NCBI GenBank assembly: GCA_036583965.1
Contig: JAZBQD010000027.1
Location: 3,304,687-3,368,686 of the forward strand
Direction: 5' to 3'
Length of the DNA stretch: 64,000 bases
Source: Prunella strophiata
Taxonomy: Eukaryota > Chordata > Aves > Passeriformes > Prunellidae
The position numbers and the translations under genes are program-made. Positions within the stretch are counted from its first letter, which is position 1. Each line of letters starts with the position of its first letter. The notes below the pieces were generated by a model. That model saw only the letters and a program-made list of their open reading frames with translations, made no database searches and was not told where the DNA came from. Shown here piece after piece: positions 1 through 13,757 of the stretch.

Positions 1-1401
1 TTCCATTTTCTCACCTTGGTTTTGCTGGACTTGCACACACAACTGTGCCACCACTTATGGCACAAATATTCTAAATAAATAAGAAATAATCTGTTTTGGG
101 GAGGGATTTCAAACCATTTACATTTCTGGTGCTACACTCTAGAGCCCTCTGCTGCACTGAATTACCTGGAATAGGTTCTTTCAACTCAAGTTGCTCGATT
201 ATTCTTCTTAAGTGGTCCCACCACTATTTAAATATTGTATTTTTTCTGGGCAATTTCTTTGCTCTGCAACTTTCCTGGCTTTACTTCATGCTACAATATA
301 CATAGGAACATGACACAGTTTCTCCCTACTTCTCTTCTCATGCATGCTTGGAGAAATGAAAGATCATTAAAAGAGAATCATCTTGTAAAATGCATTCATT
401 ATACGGGGGAGGAAAAAAAGGAACAACTTGTTTGTTGGTATTCTGGAGATGTCTTTGGAGATGTATTAGGAGATGTCTCCATGCACAGATCTTTGATCAT
501 TCAGTTTTCTATCACAGCAACTACTCAGCTGTAGCACAGATACCAAATTTATTATCAAACTTAGATCATTGCTCAAGTCACTGGCATAGACAAGAGCTCT
601 ACTTCAACATATCAATCTCCTTCTCAAGTTCAACTCCTGCTTCTCTCCTTCTCCACCTATTTTTTCCCTCCCACCTCCAGTGGTCTCATCTTCTGAGACA
701 GGAAAACATTTTCCTTGCTGGTTTGCTCTTTCTTCCAGAAGCAGTTGCTCATCTTGTAGGCAGAGTGGACTTTTTAATCACTGCCAGTGTTGTATCTCCC
801 TCTGAATACTCCTCCTATTGCCAGGTCTTCTATAATTGGATGCCTCCTAATTGCTGTTGAATAACATAAATCTACCTTGAGATCTGCTGCTGTGAGCATT
901 TCTGGAAGTTGGCTCTTTCCCCTTTGGATCCTCTAAAATCTATCCCTTTGCTTTTTTAGAGGAATTTTTATTATTATTTTCTTGGAGATGGAGTTGATTT
1001 GGGACATGACAAAAAGTCACTTCGGTACAGCACTGAGACCTGTTGAATTTATAGGATTGAATCATACATGCAAACATGTTTCCTTACATAACTGGTATTT
1101 CTCATTTTACTACAGGGAATTTTTAAAGCTGAACTTTGAAGCTGATCCCTCTCTAATACCTGGTGGCCCTCTCTAACTAAACAAAAGGTTTTTATGATTT
1201 TTAAAGGATTTGTATACTGTCAGATGAACAGATGTAACATGCACCTGTAGTCTATCTCCACTGGGAACCATTTTTACTGCTACTGTTTAGAGCTGTTCAG
1301 AAAATTTTTGAACCAACTTTGTGATAACAGAATAGACTTTAATGTAAAAAAGCTTTAGTGAAAAGCATCTGCTTTGTATGTCTAGTTTGGTTTGGTTTTT
1401 C

Positions 1402-1428
1402 TTTTTTTTTTTTTTTTTTTTTTTTTTT
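1402..1428. repeat. Poly-T homopolymer
   Basis: An uninterrupted run of about 27 T follows a T-rich stretch. It may be the reversed A-tail of an old insertion or a simple slippage tract. No retroposon body is recognisable next to it. Confidence 0.9.
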
Positions 1429-1879
1429 GCTAGAACTAAAAATTGATGTATGTCTTTTGACTTGAGAATTTCTGTTCAAAATACCAACATACCGTGGAAA
1501 AGGGAGATGGAGAAGATTTATCTGAGGACTTGTCAAAATTCTGTCCAGACATGGTGATGACAACTTCTGTGTTTTAGCTACTTATCATAATTTGTTGATG
1601 TTTTAGATACTCTTGTTTGATATTTGTGTTCATATGGCTGAAGTAAATGGCTTATTTGGGATTTATTCCTGATTTTGCCACAGACTCATCTTCCAAGACA
1701 TTGGCCAGGGTTTTTTTGCTTTATTTTAGGAGCTGGTGGATGAGGAATGGAGTAAGCAAGGCAACCTGGAGACCCTTTAGCCTTAACTCTGAGGTTCTTA
1801 GTGCTCATATCTCCAATCAATCATGAATTTCCAGTATTAATTCCTACCAGTTGCAGAGTACTGGGCAGACATGTGGACA

Positions 1880-2095
1880 CAGAGTCGCAGAACAGTTTAG
1901 GTTTGAAGAGACCTTTAAATGTCATCTAGTCCAACACCCCTCCAATGAACAGGGACACCTTCCACTGGCCCAGGTGGCCCAGAGCTCCATCTAACCTGGC
2001 CTTGATCACTTCTAGAGATGGGGCAGCTTCTCTGGGCAACCTGTGCCAGGGTGTCACCACCCTCATTGTAAAAAACATGCAAGAATATCCAGAAA
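1880..2095 (-). mobile_element. CR1 LINE fragment, 3' part, minus orientation
   Basis: Read on the minus strand this is the terminal part of a chicken-repeat-1 (CR1) non-LTR retroposon. The signature blocks are the reverse complements of 'TTGCCCAGAGAAGCTG', of 'TTGGATGG.GCTC' and of the end block that normally reads 'GATGATCTTTAAGGTC'. On the + strand these appear as 'CTGGGCAACCTGTGCCAG' and 'GACCTTTAAATGTCATC'. The copy is 5'-truncated, as most CR1 copies are, and diverged. The 62- and 75-residue open frames over it are accidental readings of the untranslated CR1 end. Confidence 0.85.
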
Positions 2096-5000
2096 GACAA
2101 AGTCAAACCAAACCAAGCACAGAGATAAAATAACAGCATCATCAGAAGGATGGAGGGTCTATCCTCAGAGATGATCAGGAGTTTGGCATATTGAGCTCAG
2201 CAAAATAAAGCCTGAGATGGAGATAAGTTACCCCCAAGTATCTTGAGGGAATAAACATAGGGGGTAAATAAAACCTAAATTATTTATGCTAATTAGGGAA
2301 CATTGGCAAAAAACCCAAACAGATTGAAACCACCATGAGAAAATTCAGGCCAGCAATTAAAGGATGGTTTCTATCCAGTAGAGGGAAAGTATTCTGAGCA
2401 GCTCTGAGCTCTGGGTGCTCCCATCCCTTCTCTGGGATTATACCTCCCACAGCAATGAACCCCCCACAAGGCATTAGTTTCTAACTCTGCTTCCAGCTCC
2501 TGAATCAGTTTGTGTGTTCACCTGAGTATGATTTCTGGGCTGGTGCTCTCAGCTCCTCCCTCAGGCATGTCCTGTGCAGACACTTCCACACCGTCTCTGA
2601 CAAAGGGACAGGTGCAGTGGATGATTGCTGTTTTTAGGAAGGTCTTCATCCACCTCTACCCCTTTCTACTGCTCTCCCAGTTTGTAACCTGAATGCTGCA
2701 TCCCTGCCTGTTGATAACCAGTAGCTCAAGACTCACAAGGGCACCTTGTGTAACAAGATTTCACCTTCAAATTTAACCTAAATGACTACCTGCATGTAAT
2801 TTTTTAAGCTTGTGTTTAAGCCTGAATTGTTTCAGGCCAGACTGCAGTGACAGGATTTACCCTGGGTAGAACCAAAATTGTGCTGTTGGTCCTGTTGTAA
2901 GACCCATCATTTAGTAGGCAGAGACTGTCACACTGTCACAAGCTGGGTTGCACAGGAGCCAGCAGCAACCCTCAGGCTTCTCTGGAGATGAGTCATGCTA
3001 TTTTCAAACTATCTGGTTAATCAGTAAACTGAGATCTGCTGCTTTACAGACAATAATATAATATTTGCTTTGCCTTTGTGCACTACTTTACATTTTGGAT
3101 CCCTTGCCATTAGGATTCGAAGCATATAGACTGCATCTAATCCAATTTATCCTGCTCATCTTGGCAGTGCTTGCAATGCTGACAGCTTAAAGAAAACACT
3201 TAATTTGACTAAGTGTTTTCAGTTTGCTTCTCAAAATATTTGAAATCATTAAAGCCAGAGTACCCCTGCACTGCAATACACACAGTCCTGACCTACTTCA
3301 GCAAGTTAATTACAGTTTGTGTGATCCCATGGCCTCTGATTATGCTGCAGGCTGAAGTAGTTTACCTGGTTAAGAAAGGGACTTGATGTTAGAGAATAAT
3401 TCTCCTGTCTTGATGCTTTTTAATCTGACTTTTAAAGAGGCTCTTGGAGCAAAAATGAGGCATACTGGGGACTTGGTGTGATGTGTTGTGTGTCCTGCCT
3501 CGCTGGGCAGGGCTCAGGGGGCTGAGTGCTGAGCTCCCCATGCAGATGCTCTCCTGCTCTAAGGCTGCTCAGTCCGTGTATTCAGAGCTATTTGTATTCA
3601 TTGCTACCTGCCAGAGGTGAGGCACAGCACAGGGATGTAGGGCAGCCCTGGAAGTGCCCTGGTGAGCACAGGTGATTATGAATGGTGGCTCAGTAGGCAC
3701 TGGAGCGTGACAGAGCTGATGGGGTCATGGGCTGCAGCCCCTTCCTCTGCTGGTGTGCTCATAACTGAGGAATTGTCACAAAGCCCTCTGTGATTGCATC
3801 TCACCCTTCCCCTGCTGCAACCCAACAGGAAGAAATATCATCCAGACTTGCTGTAAGTGCCAAACACAGATCTCAGACACCAAGCATGATGAAGAGAAGG
3901 GAGAGGATGTACAGGAGAATAGAAATTGACCAAAAGGATTTATCAGTGCAAGCACTAAGTGTTGCAGTGGTGTGAGTCAGGTGAGGTTGCAAATGTCAAC
4001 ACAGATAATGTCGAGGCAGCTTAAGCATCAGTACAGGCTAATGAGCAGAAAATACATCCACCTTGGTCAGCTCATTCACTGTGTCTCTTCTGCCAGTGCA
4101 GGTCCCAACAGCTTCCTTAGCTGCTGTGTCTAAGGTTTTGCAAGATGTCAATAAACTCCCAAGTCTGTGTGTCATGATCTTTTTTGTCATTTGGATTTGT
4201 GTTTACTGTAGTTAATGATTCAAAAATTATGAAATAGTTAACTAATCCAAATTTCTTACAAATATGACATTTAAAAAATCCTGTTATGAATGGCTGATTT
4301 TATTGCTGGAGATGACCAGGTGATTCAATATTGTGGTTTGGTAGCACTGGAGCATCGGTCTGCAATGATGAGACAGGTGAAATTGCCAGTCTTTGCAGGG
4401 CAGGTGATACAATCATGCTGCCACAAGACAGACATAGCTTGATCTGGCACATCAACATGCTACAATTTTCCTCTGTGATACGTTTTGTTTCCTTTTAAAT
4501 GATTTCCTCAAGGCTTCCCTTTCAGAGATGAGTGCTGGCAAGTTGCAATACCGCAGAGAAGGGAAGGTCCAGAGCTGCAGTAGGAATAAGGAACTTGGAA
4601 AAATGCAACTGGTGCGGAAGAGCGAACAAGGTCACTGGTGACAAGGCTCTGCTCCATCTGTGCCGGCACACTCCTGAGCAGAAGCATTCCAGCAACGTGG
4701 CATTTCCTCACGTTATTCCTTTCCTTTCCAGTTTCAATAGCTGGTTATTTCCCTGCCTTTGGTGAGGAGACAAAGCCCCTCTTTGTGCAGTCACACAATG
4801 CAGAATCTCGTGTAACAGAGAAATGAAATGCAAATTTCTCTGATAAGGCAGGAATAGGGCTTGTCTGGGGAAGAAGGAAGCACTGTCTGGCTGCAGAAGG
4901 TGGTATTGACCACTGCCTCTGCCATTCAGTCCCAAAAACTGGAAGAAACTACAATTTGGGTTGTCCTCTGATAACATCAACATTAAACCTTCCATGACCC

Positions 5001-6229
5001 CATTTCATCCTTCATGGAAAAGGCACAAAAATTACTCTCCTGTTTTGTGCAATTCAGCAAAGCATTTTAACCTGGACTTTTTTTAGTTACACAAGAAGTT
5101 GCCCAGCTGTCTGCACAGAAACAATATACATGCTTAGGCATTATTTACACAGGATATGAGTAATTTGTAAAGGACTCGGAGAAATTTAACAACAAATATA
5201 AAAATTACTGATTAAGAAACTATTTTGAACATCCTTTCTTTTAAAATCCATTTTTCAAGGAAGTAGAAATTTTTGCATTAAATGTTAGTTTTTTTATGAG
5301 GTTTTTTTTGTGGTGTAGTAAGGAGTAAATGACTAGTTAAAAAATAGTAAAGTAAAAGAAAAGTAATGCTCGAGCAAAGGTAAACCTTTGAAATATCACT
5401 CAGAAATTCATGTGTTCAGTATCAGCACCCTGATTAGAGCAATACTAATGTGCATTGTGCATATGAAGAGCTATTCTGAGTCTAAATTGGTGACACAGGC
5501 AGGGGACAGTTTAACCTCTGGCATTAGCTAGAACTGGGCAGTGACAGGAGCCAGTGCAGCAGTGCTAATTAATGCACCCTGAGGGGACACAACGAGGCAT
5601 TGGCCCTGTACACCTGAGACATACTTCTGTCAGCACTGAGGTGCCAATTACTGTTCTCTCATAAAAATAACCCCTGTTAAAAAAATAACAGAAAGGCAAA
5701 AGTCCAAGTAATATAGATAAAACAAGATTTAAGTCATAAAATTATCATGTGGATTCAGTAATGCATCTCCCCAGTTTATTAATACAAGGCAGGATGAGCT
5801 CTTGTAGCTACTGTTATGGAAATGCAGAAGCTTTGATGCTGAGATGGGCAGCAGCATCTTTGCTAAGATCATTTACCCCAGCTGCTCTGAGACCTCACAG
5901 CTCTCACTTCCTCCACCTTGGAGCAAATTCCACTGCAGAGCAAGGATGAACCTCTCAGGGCCATGCTGCAAGCACTGGAGGTGTCTGGGAAAGGATCTCT
6001 GTCTATACTGATGGTGGACACAAAATAAGACTCTTTTGGACTGCACAAGAAACCAGAAATTTCCTATTTTACTTCTAGCTAAACATTAGCAGTGCATTGT
6101 CCTTTGTAAGTGCTCAGTTTCAAATAATTTAATAATACTAATCCCCAAACACTCAGCAGTTCCTCCAGCTGAAAACCACTGCACAGAAAACCAAGATGTT
6201 GTGGGAGTACGGGCAAGCTCTTTTGTCAG

Positions 6230-6482
6230 ATGCCACATTCTTGATAACAGAGGCAGGGAAGAGGTCTGTCCCCACTAGAGGCATATTAATGTGGGTTTGT
6301 CTCAGCAGGTGCTTTTGGGGTGAATGAGAAACATTAAGCATGTATCCAATTGAAATATCTCAGTGTTTTTGAAGAAGACTTCAAGGACCTTAACTTCACA
6401 TCAAAGGCAAACCCTGAGTACAGCTTGCTAGAAAATGCTCTTCCTCCAGCTGGCTCGAGAAGTTCAATGCTGGAATTCATAG
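6230..6482 (+). pseudogene. FREM1: Degraded FREM1 exon (CSPG repeat, first half), tentative
   Basis: This looks like the remains of the exon just before 15473, covering most of one CSPG repeat. It begins after a good acceptor (TTTTGTCAG) in phase 2, the same place in the repeat at which the 18594 exon begins. Patches that follow recalled human FREM1 in order are SQQVLL against PQDALL, then F-x-x-DF, KANP and finally SSMLEF against FSMELL. The length (253 bases) is close to the roughly 236 expected. It is broken: TAG at 6276-6278, TGA at 6321-6323 and TGA at 6351-6353 in the first frame, then a frameshift near 6363-6370. The last base is in phase 1, as the next exon requires, but the donor GT reads AT (TAG then ATATAT). 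The match is patchy and made by eye. A chance resemblance is possible, and a comparison with chicken FREM1 would settle it. Confidence 0.42.
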
Positions 6483-9400
6483 ATATATACCCCACAATAT
6501 GCTACTATTCCTCTAAAAAATATTTTATTAGAGTTTAATATGGTAATAGCACCTGGTTGTATGGGGCACTACTTTACAGCTGGCTGTATGGTAGAAGAGA
6601 GGAACCATTTGGCAAATCAGGCCAGACCAAATAGCATTCATTTGGTTAATCACCAGCTATTAAAATAGCATCAAATCATAGCAACCTATTTGCTTATAAT
6701 TCAGTGCACAATTTTCTGCACAGTATATTCATAACTGCTGTACCCAAGCTAATTTTAAATGAGCCAACAAAGCCATTTTCCACCACTCTCCTGGGAAATG
6801 AATCTGTGGACTGATGGATCTTTCTGCTTCTGGGGCTAAGCCCCCACAAAATCTGAGCTGATGACATTGGTGGTTTAACTTTGAAACAAACTGATTTCAG
6901 ATTTGGTCTATTTTTTAAAGCTACAACAGAGCATTTGTGATTTAAATCTCTTGCATTACTCCAAGATTCATCAAACTTTCAGTGCCTAGAAGGTTATACC
7001 CACTATGCTCTCTCCAAACATGTGAACGTTCAGGCATCATTGCAGATCACTTTGTGAATTCTATTAGAGACAACCTTCAATAGTTCCCTGGTGGTTCCTC
7101 TCTTTGTCACCATGAATTCAGCAAACAATGAAGTCCATTTCCTTCTAACTCAGGAACATATCAGTAACTTTGAATTTGGTCTTAAAAGAGTTGACCCTTT
7201 ATCTCTGAGAACTGATACCTCACTGCTGGAGTAGGAGCCCTGTACAGTTGTGGGGAGCAGAACAGTAGAGCTGTGACCTGTGCAATGATTAAATGCTTTT
7301 AGTACTGAGGAAAGAAATTGATTAAGGTATCTTAGTAACATGTACACAATGAACTTCTGTTGTTTGTAAATATTGTGAACACTGTTGTTTTTCTGTATTG
7401 CAGCAAAGCTTGTAAGTCTTAATGATGAACCTCTGGGCTCAGCAAAAGCTGAGGAATGAGTGTTACCTGCCCCAAACACTTTCCTATAAAGAAACAAATG
7501 GACAGTTCAAAATTTCTCCTCTGGCACTGGTGGTGTCCTCCCAGTCCAGCTTCCCCACCTTTAATTTAGCTGCAGAGAAATGAGGACAAACTCTGGCTCT
7601 GAGGGCAGACCCAGCCTTGCACATATTCCTGTGGTGTCCACACTCATGTCAGCGAAACAGGTACGTGTTTACTTTTAGGGATGCAGTGGGACATGGTGGG
7701 ATACAATGAAACCTCAGAGCCATCTTAAGGGTATCTGAATCCTTGGCTTGGCATTTCATTCTGCACGTCAGTTGATTGGTCATTTTATCACCAGTTATGA
7801 AGTGAAATTAGATAATCTCGCTGCCATATGGTATAGAGTATTTATAGTTTAGTATGTTTTCCATATATGTGCACTAAAGCCTGCTTCAGGGATTTGTTAC
7901 GGTCCTTGTGTTTACAGGATTTGGGTCTTGGGTGAAAGAAGAAATTGACAGTTGCTAATGTTTGATTTAAGCTGATACTTCAGAGGCCACATGAGTGATC
8001 CCTAATTAAAATCAATTTACACTTTCTGTCCTTTGCCAGGGAGGCTGGCAGGGCTTTCCAGACCAGAGCTCATGTCCACCCAGCTCTGCTCCCACTAGCA
8101 GCAATCAGGAAGGGGTGACTTCAGGGGACAGGGGGAGAGGACTGTGGAATGCTGGGGATGCTTAACCTCCACCTCAGCTCCCCTCCCAAACGACCAGGAG
8201 TACCCAGGGACTCCTCCAGCTCTCTCAGGTAGCCTGAACTCTGAAGCATCTCTCCAAGGATTTTTCTCTATGTTAGGTTTAACTGCTAATTTCTTGCTTT
8301 CCATCAAAATGCTCCATTCCCCTTGAAATTTTGATAAATAAGGAGCTACAGAATTAATTATGTGGGACATTAGTCATTCAATATGTGTCATTATTGTCTC
8401 AAAACAAGCCTAAATGAGCACCACAGAAGGGTCTTAGAGATCTGCATTTGGAGCTCACCCAAATGTGATAGAATAGGAGAGTATTGTCAAAACGAAACAT
8501 TGCCTGGTACAGACACCAGCGCTGGGGAGTTGTGTAGTGAAAAACCCCTCATACAATTTTCTGACTGCAAAACTGTGCTAAGCTTTAGAGCACTTGTGTG
8601 GGTCTGCTTGAGACCCACATCCCCCACTCCTCACCTGTCTCTGCTGCCATGGCTTGGTCATTTTAAGTTGCAATGTCAGACACAACAGAACCTGGCTGAA
8701 GCTCGAGCAACCATTTTTAAAAAGTGGTAAATAATAGTAACAAACAACAAACTCTGAGAGAGGAGAAGCAATTCTCAATCACCCTGTAAGAACCCTGTGA
8801 GCACTCAAACAAAGAGGAGTTAATAAATGTTACAGTCAGGTTTTTTTGGATCGGATTCTTGCAGAATATGATTTCATAATCCCCTGTCTCTAGTGAACAA
8901 CAAGACCTCTGTAAACACTCAATATTCAAATAGAAAATTGTTTCTTGTAGGCTTCCATGGCACAAAATAAAAGCTCTGTAAATCTGGGCCTCCATATGTG
9001 GTTCTCAGCTGGTGTAAGTCCCTGAATGAATTACATGTGAACAGAGAAATTAATGCTGTGCACATGGTGGCCAAACTTGAAAGCAGAAATTGCAACTGAG
9101 AATATACTGCAGTGGATTGTGAAATTTTTGAAGATAAATGGAAGCTTGAGTCCTTGTTGATGTAATGCAACATCGATGCATTTCAAGGGATAGACAGCTA
9201 TCACAGTGAGATACCACAATACTGAGATCACATTTGGGAGAATAAAGGGATTTGCTCTTTAAAACCAAAGGCTGAAATTAAAAAGGGAAATATTCAATAA
9301 TCCAATGTAACTTTGAACAAAAACTTGGGTAAAATACTTCCCCCTTTTTCAAATCTGTCAAATTACTGTGGCAGTAAATGTATATGCTATCCATGTTTTG

Positions 9401-9769
9401 AAATGATTGTGCTCTAAAGCCACTTTTGTTAATCAGTCAATCGTTGATGATGAATTACCCAAGAGTTTTGGTACTTTACAAACAGTTGCGATCTTTTTGT
9501 TGTTGTTTTCTTTCCCCCTTCTCCTCTCGACAGAGGAGAGAAGAATGTGCATGTTACAGTGAATTCTAAATGAGGCCTGTGCCTCCCCTGTTTGCAAAAA
9601 GCCAAGCAAAGCAGTAAAATAATAAATAAAACAAATGAAACCCTCTTTAATCCATTCATGAGCTCGAGTGTTTCAAGTAGGCCATAATATTAAGACACAG
9701 AGCTCTGAAAGAGATGGATCAGAGGAAAGGGCTATTGCTTCAACAATGCCAGCCCATTTAATTGAATTA

Positions 9770-10000
9770 CGTATTTGTCAGCACTGTATTTTCCCATGTC
9801 CAGGATTCTTACCGTTGATTCAGGGCTTAAGGCCTAAATGGAAAGGGCAACAACTGCCGTGTATTTTGGTCCCGAACAAGCCGTGTCCTTTGAAACGCCA
9901 GCGCTCGACGTTGGGAAGAATGCTGGAGTGCTTTACTGCAACAGAGGCCACCAGCAAAAGAGGTAATGAAAATATGTTACCCCCGTGGATTCGACCTTGC
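9770..10000. other. CpG-retaining single-copy segment, possible regulatory element
   Basis: In otherwise CpG-poor intron this segment keeps a cluster of CpG sites (for example TGCCGTG, CCCGAACAAGCCG, AAACGCCAGCGCTCGACG) and has no visible repeat. A 122-residue open frame crosses it but matches nothing I know and has no splice context. CpG retention can mark an unmethylated regulatory element. That is inference from base composition only. Confidence 0.25.
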
Positions 10001-12073
10001 TGCAGCATACCGAGGAACTTGACTGAGAATTTTTAAGCCTGATGTTATTTCTGTAGCAGTTTATTTGTATTTATCACAAGGACAACTGGGGTTGTCCTTG
10101 AACAAGAGGACAGGAGCCAGAAATTCCCAACTTTTTTCTTTAAACTGATTTGGCAGTTTTTTAAAGTATGAAATCTATAGTTTAGTCAAGGACGTTACCA
10201 AATGTTCATTGTCTTATGATCAAAATTTCAACAGTTTTCCTTGATTTATTGCACAAAATAAGCACTTGTGTTTCCATCCATCCCTCCCTCTATGGGCATT
10301 TTATGCCTCATATGCCACAACAGGGTTGGAGGAAGCCACAGGGACCTGGACAGCAACAGCTCAGGCTGGAGAAGGAGATAAGGTAAACTTGCAAATGTTA
10401 GGCTAGAGTATATGCTCTGTTCCTTTACAGAGCTGCCCACTCTGGCATTCCCCTCTGTCCCAGCCACCTTGCTACTACTGCTACCTACATAACATAAAAT
10501 AGAAATTTGGCTGTTTTTTCTTTGTTGTACCCATGCAAGTTTTATTTACAGATTATTTTGAGGACAAGTGCCCTGTGATCACAAAGATCATGATCATTCC
10601 TTTGTCCCACTCTTTCAGTTGTCTGTGACAAAATTTTGGGAGCATATTCCCAAAAACCAATCTGGATTTGGAGCAGAAGTGTTGCCAGGGCATCCTGACT
10701 TTGACAGAGATGACTCTAGACAAAAGATGCTTGAAATTGGTCCCTCCATACAACTGTCCATATAAGAAAACTCTGCTGGGTCACTTCCTAAAATTCAACC
10801 AAATGCTCTTTAATTGAGCCGTATTTGTCCAGTTTACTGACTCTCAATCACATTTCATTACAGTGAGATTACACAGCCTAGGCACCTCCTCTTCCTCTTG
10901 GTGTTGTACTCCAAATGAACACGAAATTCCATTTTGTTTTGGAGTTGGAACAACTCTTCCCAGATTAGCATGAGTGACACAAAATTATGTAGACTTTATT
11001 TGAAGAAATGCCATTGTGAAATACAAGTTAGCAGGCTCAACAGAGTAATGATTGGAAAAAATTTTTTATTTATGACCCTGCATGGGTCTGGCTATCTTAG
11101 CTGATAGATCTTAAAAATCTACAGTGCTTCAAAGCACACTTGTCTCTGCTAACAAGCCCACCCATCTCTCTGCTACTCACATCAGCTTTTTCCAATAAAT
11201 TTGCCCATCACTAGGAAGAAGTGTCTTTGTTTTACGCAAAGTTCAAGGTGAGATTATATTCCTTTCAGCTGGCTCTAGTTCTCCCAAGCTGTGTCGAAGC
11301 ACAGCTTTCCCTCTTGCTGAACATGCAATTTTAGCTGCATTAATTGTAGGCAATTTTTAAGAAGTGCTAAAATAGGTTCCATAAATAGGAATGTTATGAC
11401 CCAAGGAAATGACTCACATGGGTGGAAGGATCTCCTGCTTGCGCATCTATAACCTGGCTCTACAGAAAATGTGCCGCAAAACTCTGGAGTTCTAATCTGC
11501 CCATAACAGAGTGGTTTCATTTTGTACTTCCAGTTCCTCGAGGTTGGGATCACAATAAAGAGCACAGGGCTGTGTGGTCCTGTCACCTCTGTACCAGAGT
11601 CTTCATTTGTCCCCCTAAAAGGTTGTAGGAAGAGAAGTGTCACCACCTCCAGCCCCAGAGAAAGAAGTGGGATGCAAAGAGGTTTAAGATTTGTGTGAGT
11701 TGGCTCAGGGATGGTGCATTGAAATCGAAATTTCAAAGCACTGAGCTAATCACTAACTTGTCCTTCTACAATAGAGAAAATGGGCTGTGCCACAGCAGCA
11801 AAAATTTGAAGGACTTTTTGTAAAAACAGATTGAAAATCTTTTACCAATCTCTTCCTGACCAAATTGAATGATAAAAATGTTTCTGTGGAATCTAAAGAC
11901 TGCATTTACCATCTTGCCTAATTGTTTTATGACACTTTTTGTTGAAATGTAATTTAAAATACCACCTGAAGTACTCCACTTTAAACACTTCTAAAAAAAA
12001 AAAAAACTAGTTTACCCACTACTTTTTTGTTCAAGTTTCATGGGATTTGTATTTATTTTGATTGAAGCACTTC

Positions 12074-12108
12074 TTTTTTTTTTTTCTTTTTTTTTTTTTC
12101 CTTTTTTT
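12074..12108. repeat. Interrupted poly-T tract
   Basis: Three T runs separated by single or double C bases, about 35 bases in all. It is a simple repeat with no recognisable retroposon attached. Confidence 0.85.
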
Positions 12109-12308
12109 GTGCATCATGCAGTTCAGATGCATTTTAAACAGTTTCTGCTCATGTCTGAGTTCTGGTTCTGATGTGTGCAAAGAGCACGGCTGCTCTGAAC
12201 CCGGCCACATGTTAAAAGGATGAATATTAACTTTTGTTTTTTCAAAGTGACTCTTTAATTGAAAAATTAAATATTTAATGAGCTATTTCCATCCAGAAGG
12301 GAGGGTGG

Positions 12309-12324
12309 AAAAAAAAAAAAAAAA
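12309..12324. repeat. Poly-A homopolymer
   Basis: A run of about 16 A after a purine-rich stretch. It is simple sequence with no element recognised beside it. Confidence 0.85.
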
Positions 12325-13573
12325 CTCCTGTGGTTCATTCCCAAGAAAAACTCATGCTGGTGTCTGGTACGCGGTCAGCAGTGAGCTGGCAGCAATTAGT
12401 GCTAACACAGCCTGAATACAGGACACCCTTGGGGGTGCTGGTCTGCACCCCCAGCCCTCAGTCCCTTACCTGCATCCCTTAACATACAGCCTGTGTCCAG
12501 TATTTCAGCTGAAAAACATCTCTGGCTGTGGTTCTTTATACAAGTCCTTATTCAATGTATTAGGGTAAAATTTGGTTCTACTCACATAAAACCTCATAAT
12601 CAAAACAAATGGCATTTCTAATTGAGCAAGGCCCTCTCGGTAATGAAGGGCAGCAGTGCTGCTGAGATCACTGGTTCGTGTTTCTCTCCCTGTTCAGAAG
12701 ACTAAACTAATTTATTTATGAAATCAAAGCAACCCACCAGATTAGCCATCTAACTAGCTTGCTGTGCTGTTTAGATTCACTCGTGTGCTCTCTCATGACA
12801 TCCAAGTGAACAAGCTATATGTCAATGAAAGCGTTGGCGCTCCATCGTACATTATAGACTACTTTGAAGTGAAAAAAAAAAAAAAAAGATCCTGCAGTGG
12901 AGCTACCAGCAATATTTTTTTTAGTTTTTTTTTTCCAGTGAGCATATGCTGCGAGTGGGAAAGGACCGACTAATGTAAACGGAGGTTTCATTAGCGATGA
13001 TATGTGGCAGCCCCTGGGTGAAGGGAGAGAAAGCAAATCTGGGAGCACCTGTAGACTTTGCAGCCTTGTACCCATGTGGCAGAGCATGTGCTGAGGGCAA
13101 TGATGGGATCTGTTCCTCCTTCTTAGGATCCCCTCGTGTCTTTTGGTAAAGGCAGGGCAGGGTCAGCAGGTTTGGATGCAGAATGAGTCCCTCTCTGTGC
13201 ATCTGTTCTCCAGAAACTGATATTTGAAAACAAAAGGCAAACGCTTGCTTCCACTGGAAGTTAGAATATTTCTACCAAAAAGGCAGAGGGGTCTGCTGGG
13301 ATATATTTTTGGACAAATGTCTCCCATGTACATATCATTATGTTTTAAAAGTTCTTAAACTTTTTTTCATAAAGTGATGGTTGCCCTAGCTGTGTTTCCT
13401 CTCCTCTGACGTTTTCCTTGCAGCAGGTTGGAGAAGGTGTCCAGAGTGTTACAGGACTAACCATGCTGAATGCTGAAGACTTTGCCATCACCATGGGCAC
13501 ACTGAATATCCCATCATCAGCCTCCACCAGCTCATGGGCTCACTGGTGGAGGTGCTGGTGATGTTCATTACCG

Positions 13574-13757
13574 AGGTGAGGCAGGCTGCACAGAAAAGCT
13601 GTGGATGACCCATCCTTGGAAGTGTTAAAGGCAAGGTTGGACAGGGCTTGGAGCAACCTGGTCGAGTAGAAGGCATCCCCGCACACCACAGATGGTGGAA
13701 TGTGATGGGCTTTAAAATTCCTTCTGACCCAAACCATTCTAGGATTCTATGATTTGC
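13574..13757 (+). mobile_element. CR1 LINE fragment with intact 3' end, plus orientation
   Basis: The sequence runs through the CR1 end blocks in order: 'AAGCTGTGGATGACCCATCC', 'TTGGAAGTGTTAAAGGCAAGG', 'TTGGAGCAACCTGGTC' and 'CCAAACCATTCTAGGATTC', ending in the octamer-like tail ATTCTATGATT. The copy is strongly 5'-truncated. Its 3' end lies about 90 bases before the next CR1 copy in the same orientation. The 148-residue minus-strand open frame that crosses it is a shadow of this repeat. Confidence 0.9.

Larger units (their letters stand above)
1..6229. other. Non-coding stretch, probably FREM1 intron
   Basis: No exon of FREM1 or of any other family was recognised here on either strand. The open frames present are short and lack splice sites or family motifs. 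Contents I can name are a long poly-T tract near 1402-1428 and one minus-strand CR1 relic at 1880-2095. The rest is ordinary AT-rich, CpG-poor sequence. A heavily degraded upstream FREM1 exon could be hidden here, because I only detect these by patchy residues. That the stretch is intron is inferred from the exons that follow on the same strand. Confidence 0.5.

Noticed and set aside
9520..9545. Hairpin-like CTCCTCT...AGAGGAG
   Set aside because: The stem is eight bases at most and lies in a simple purine/pyrimidine stretch, which chance explains.
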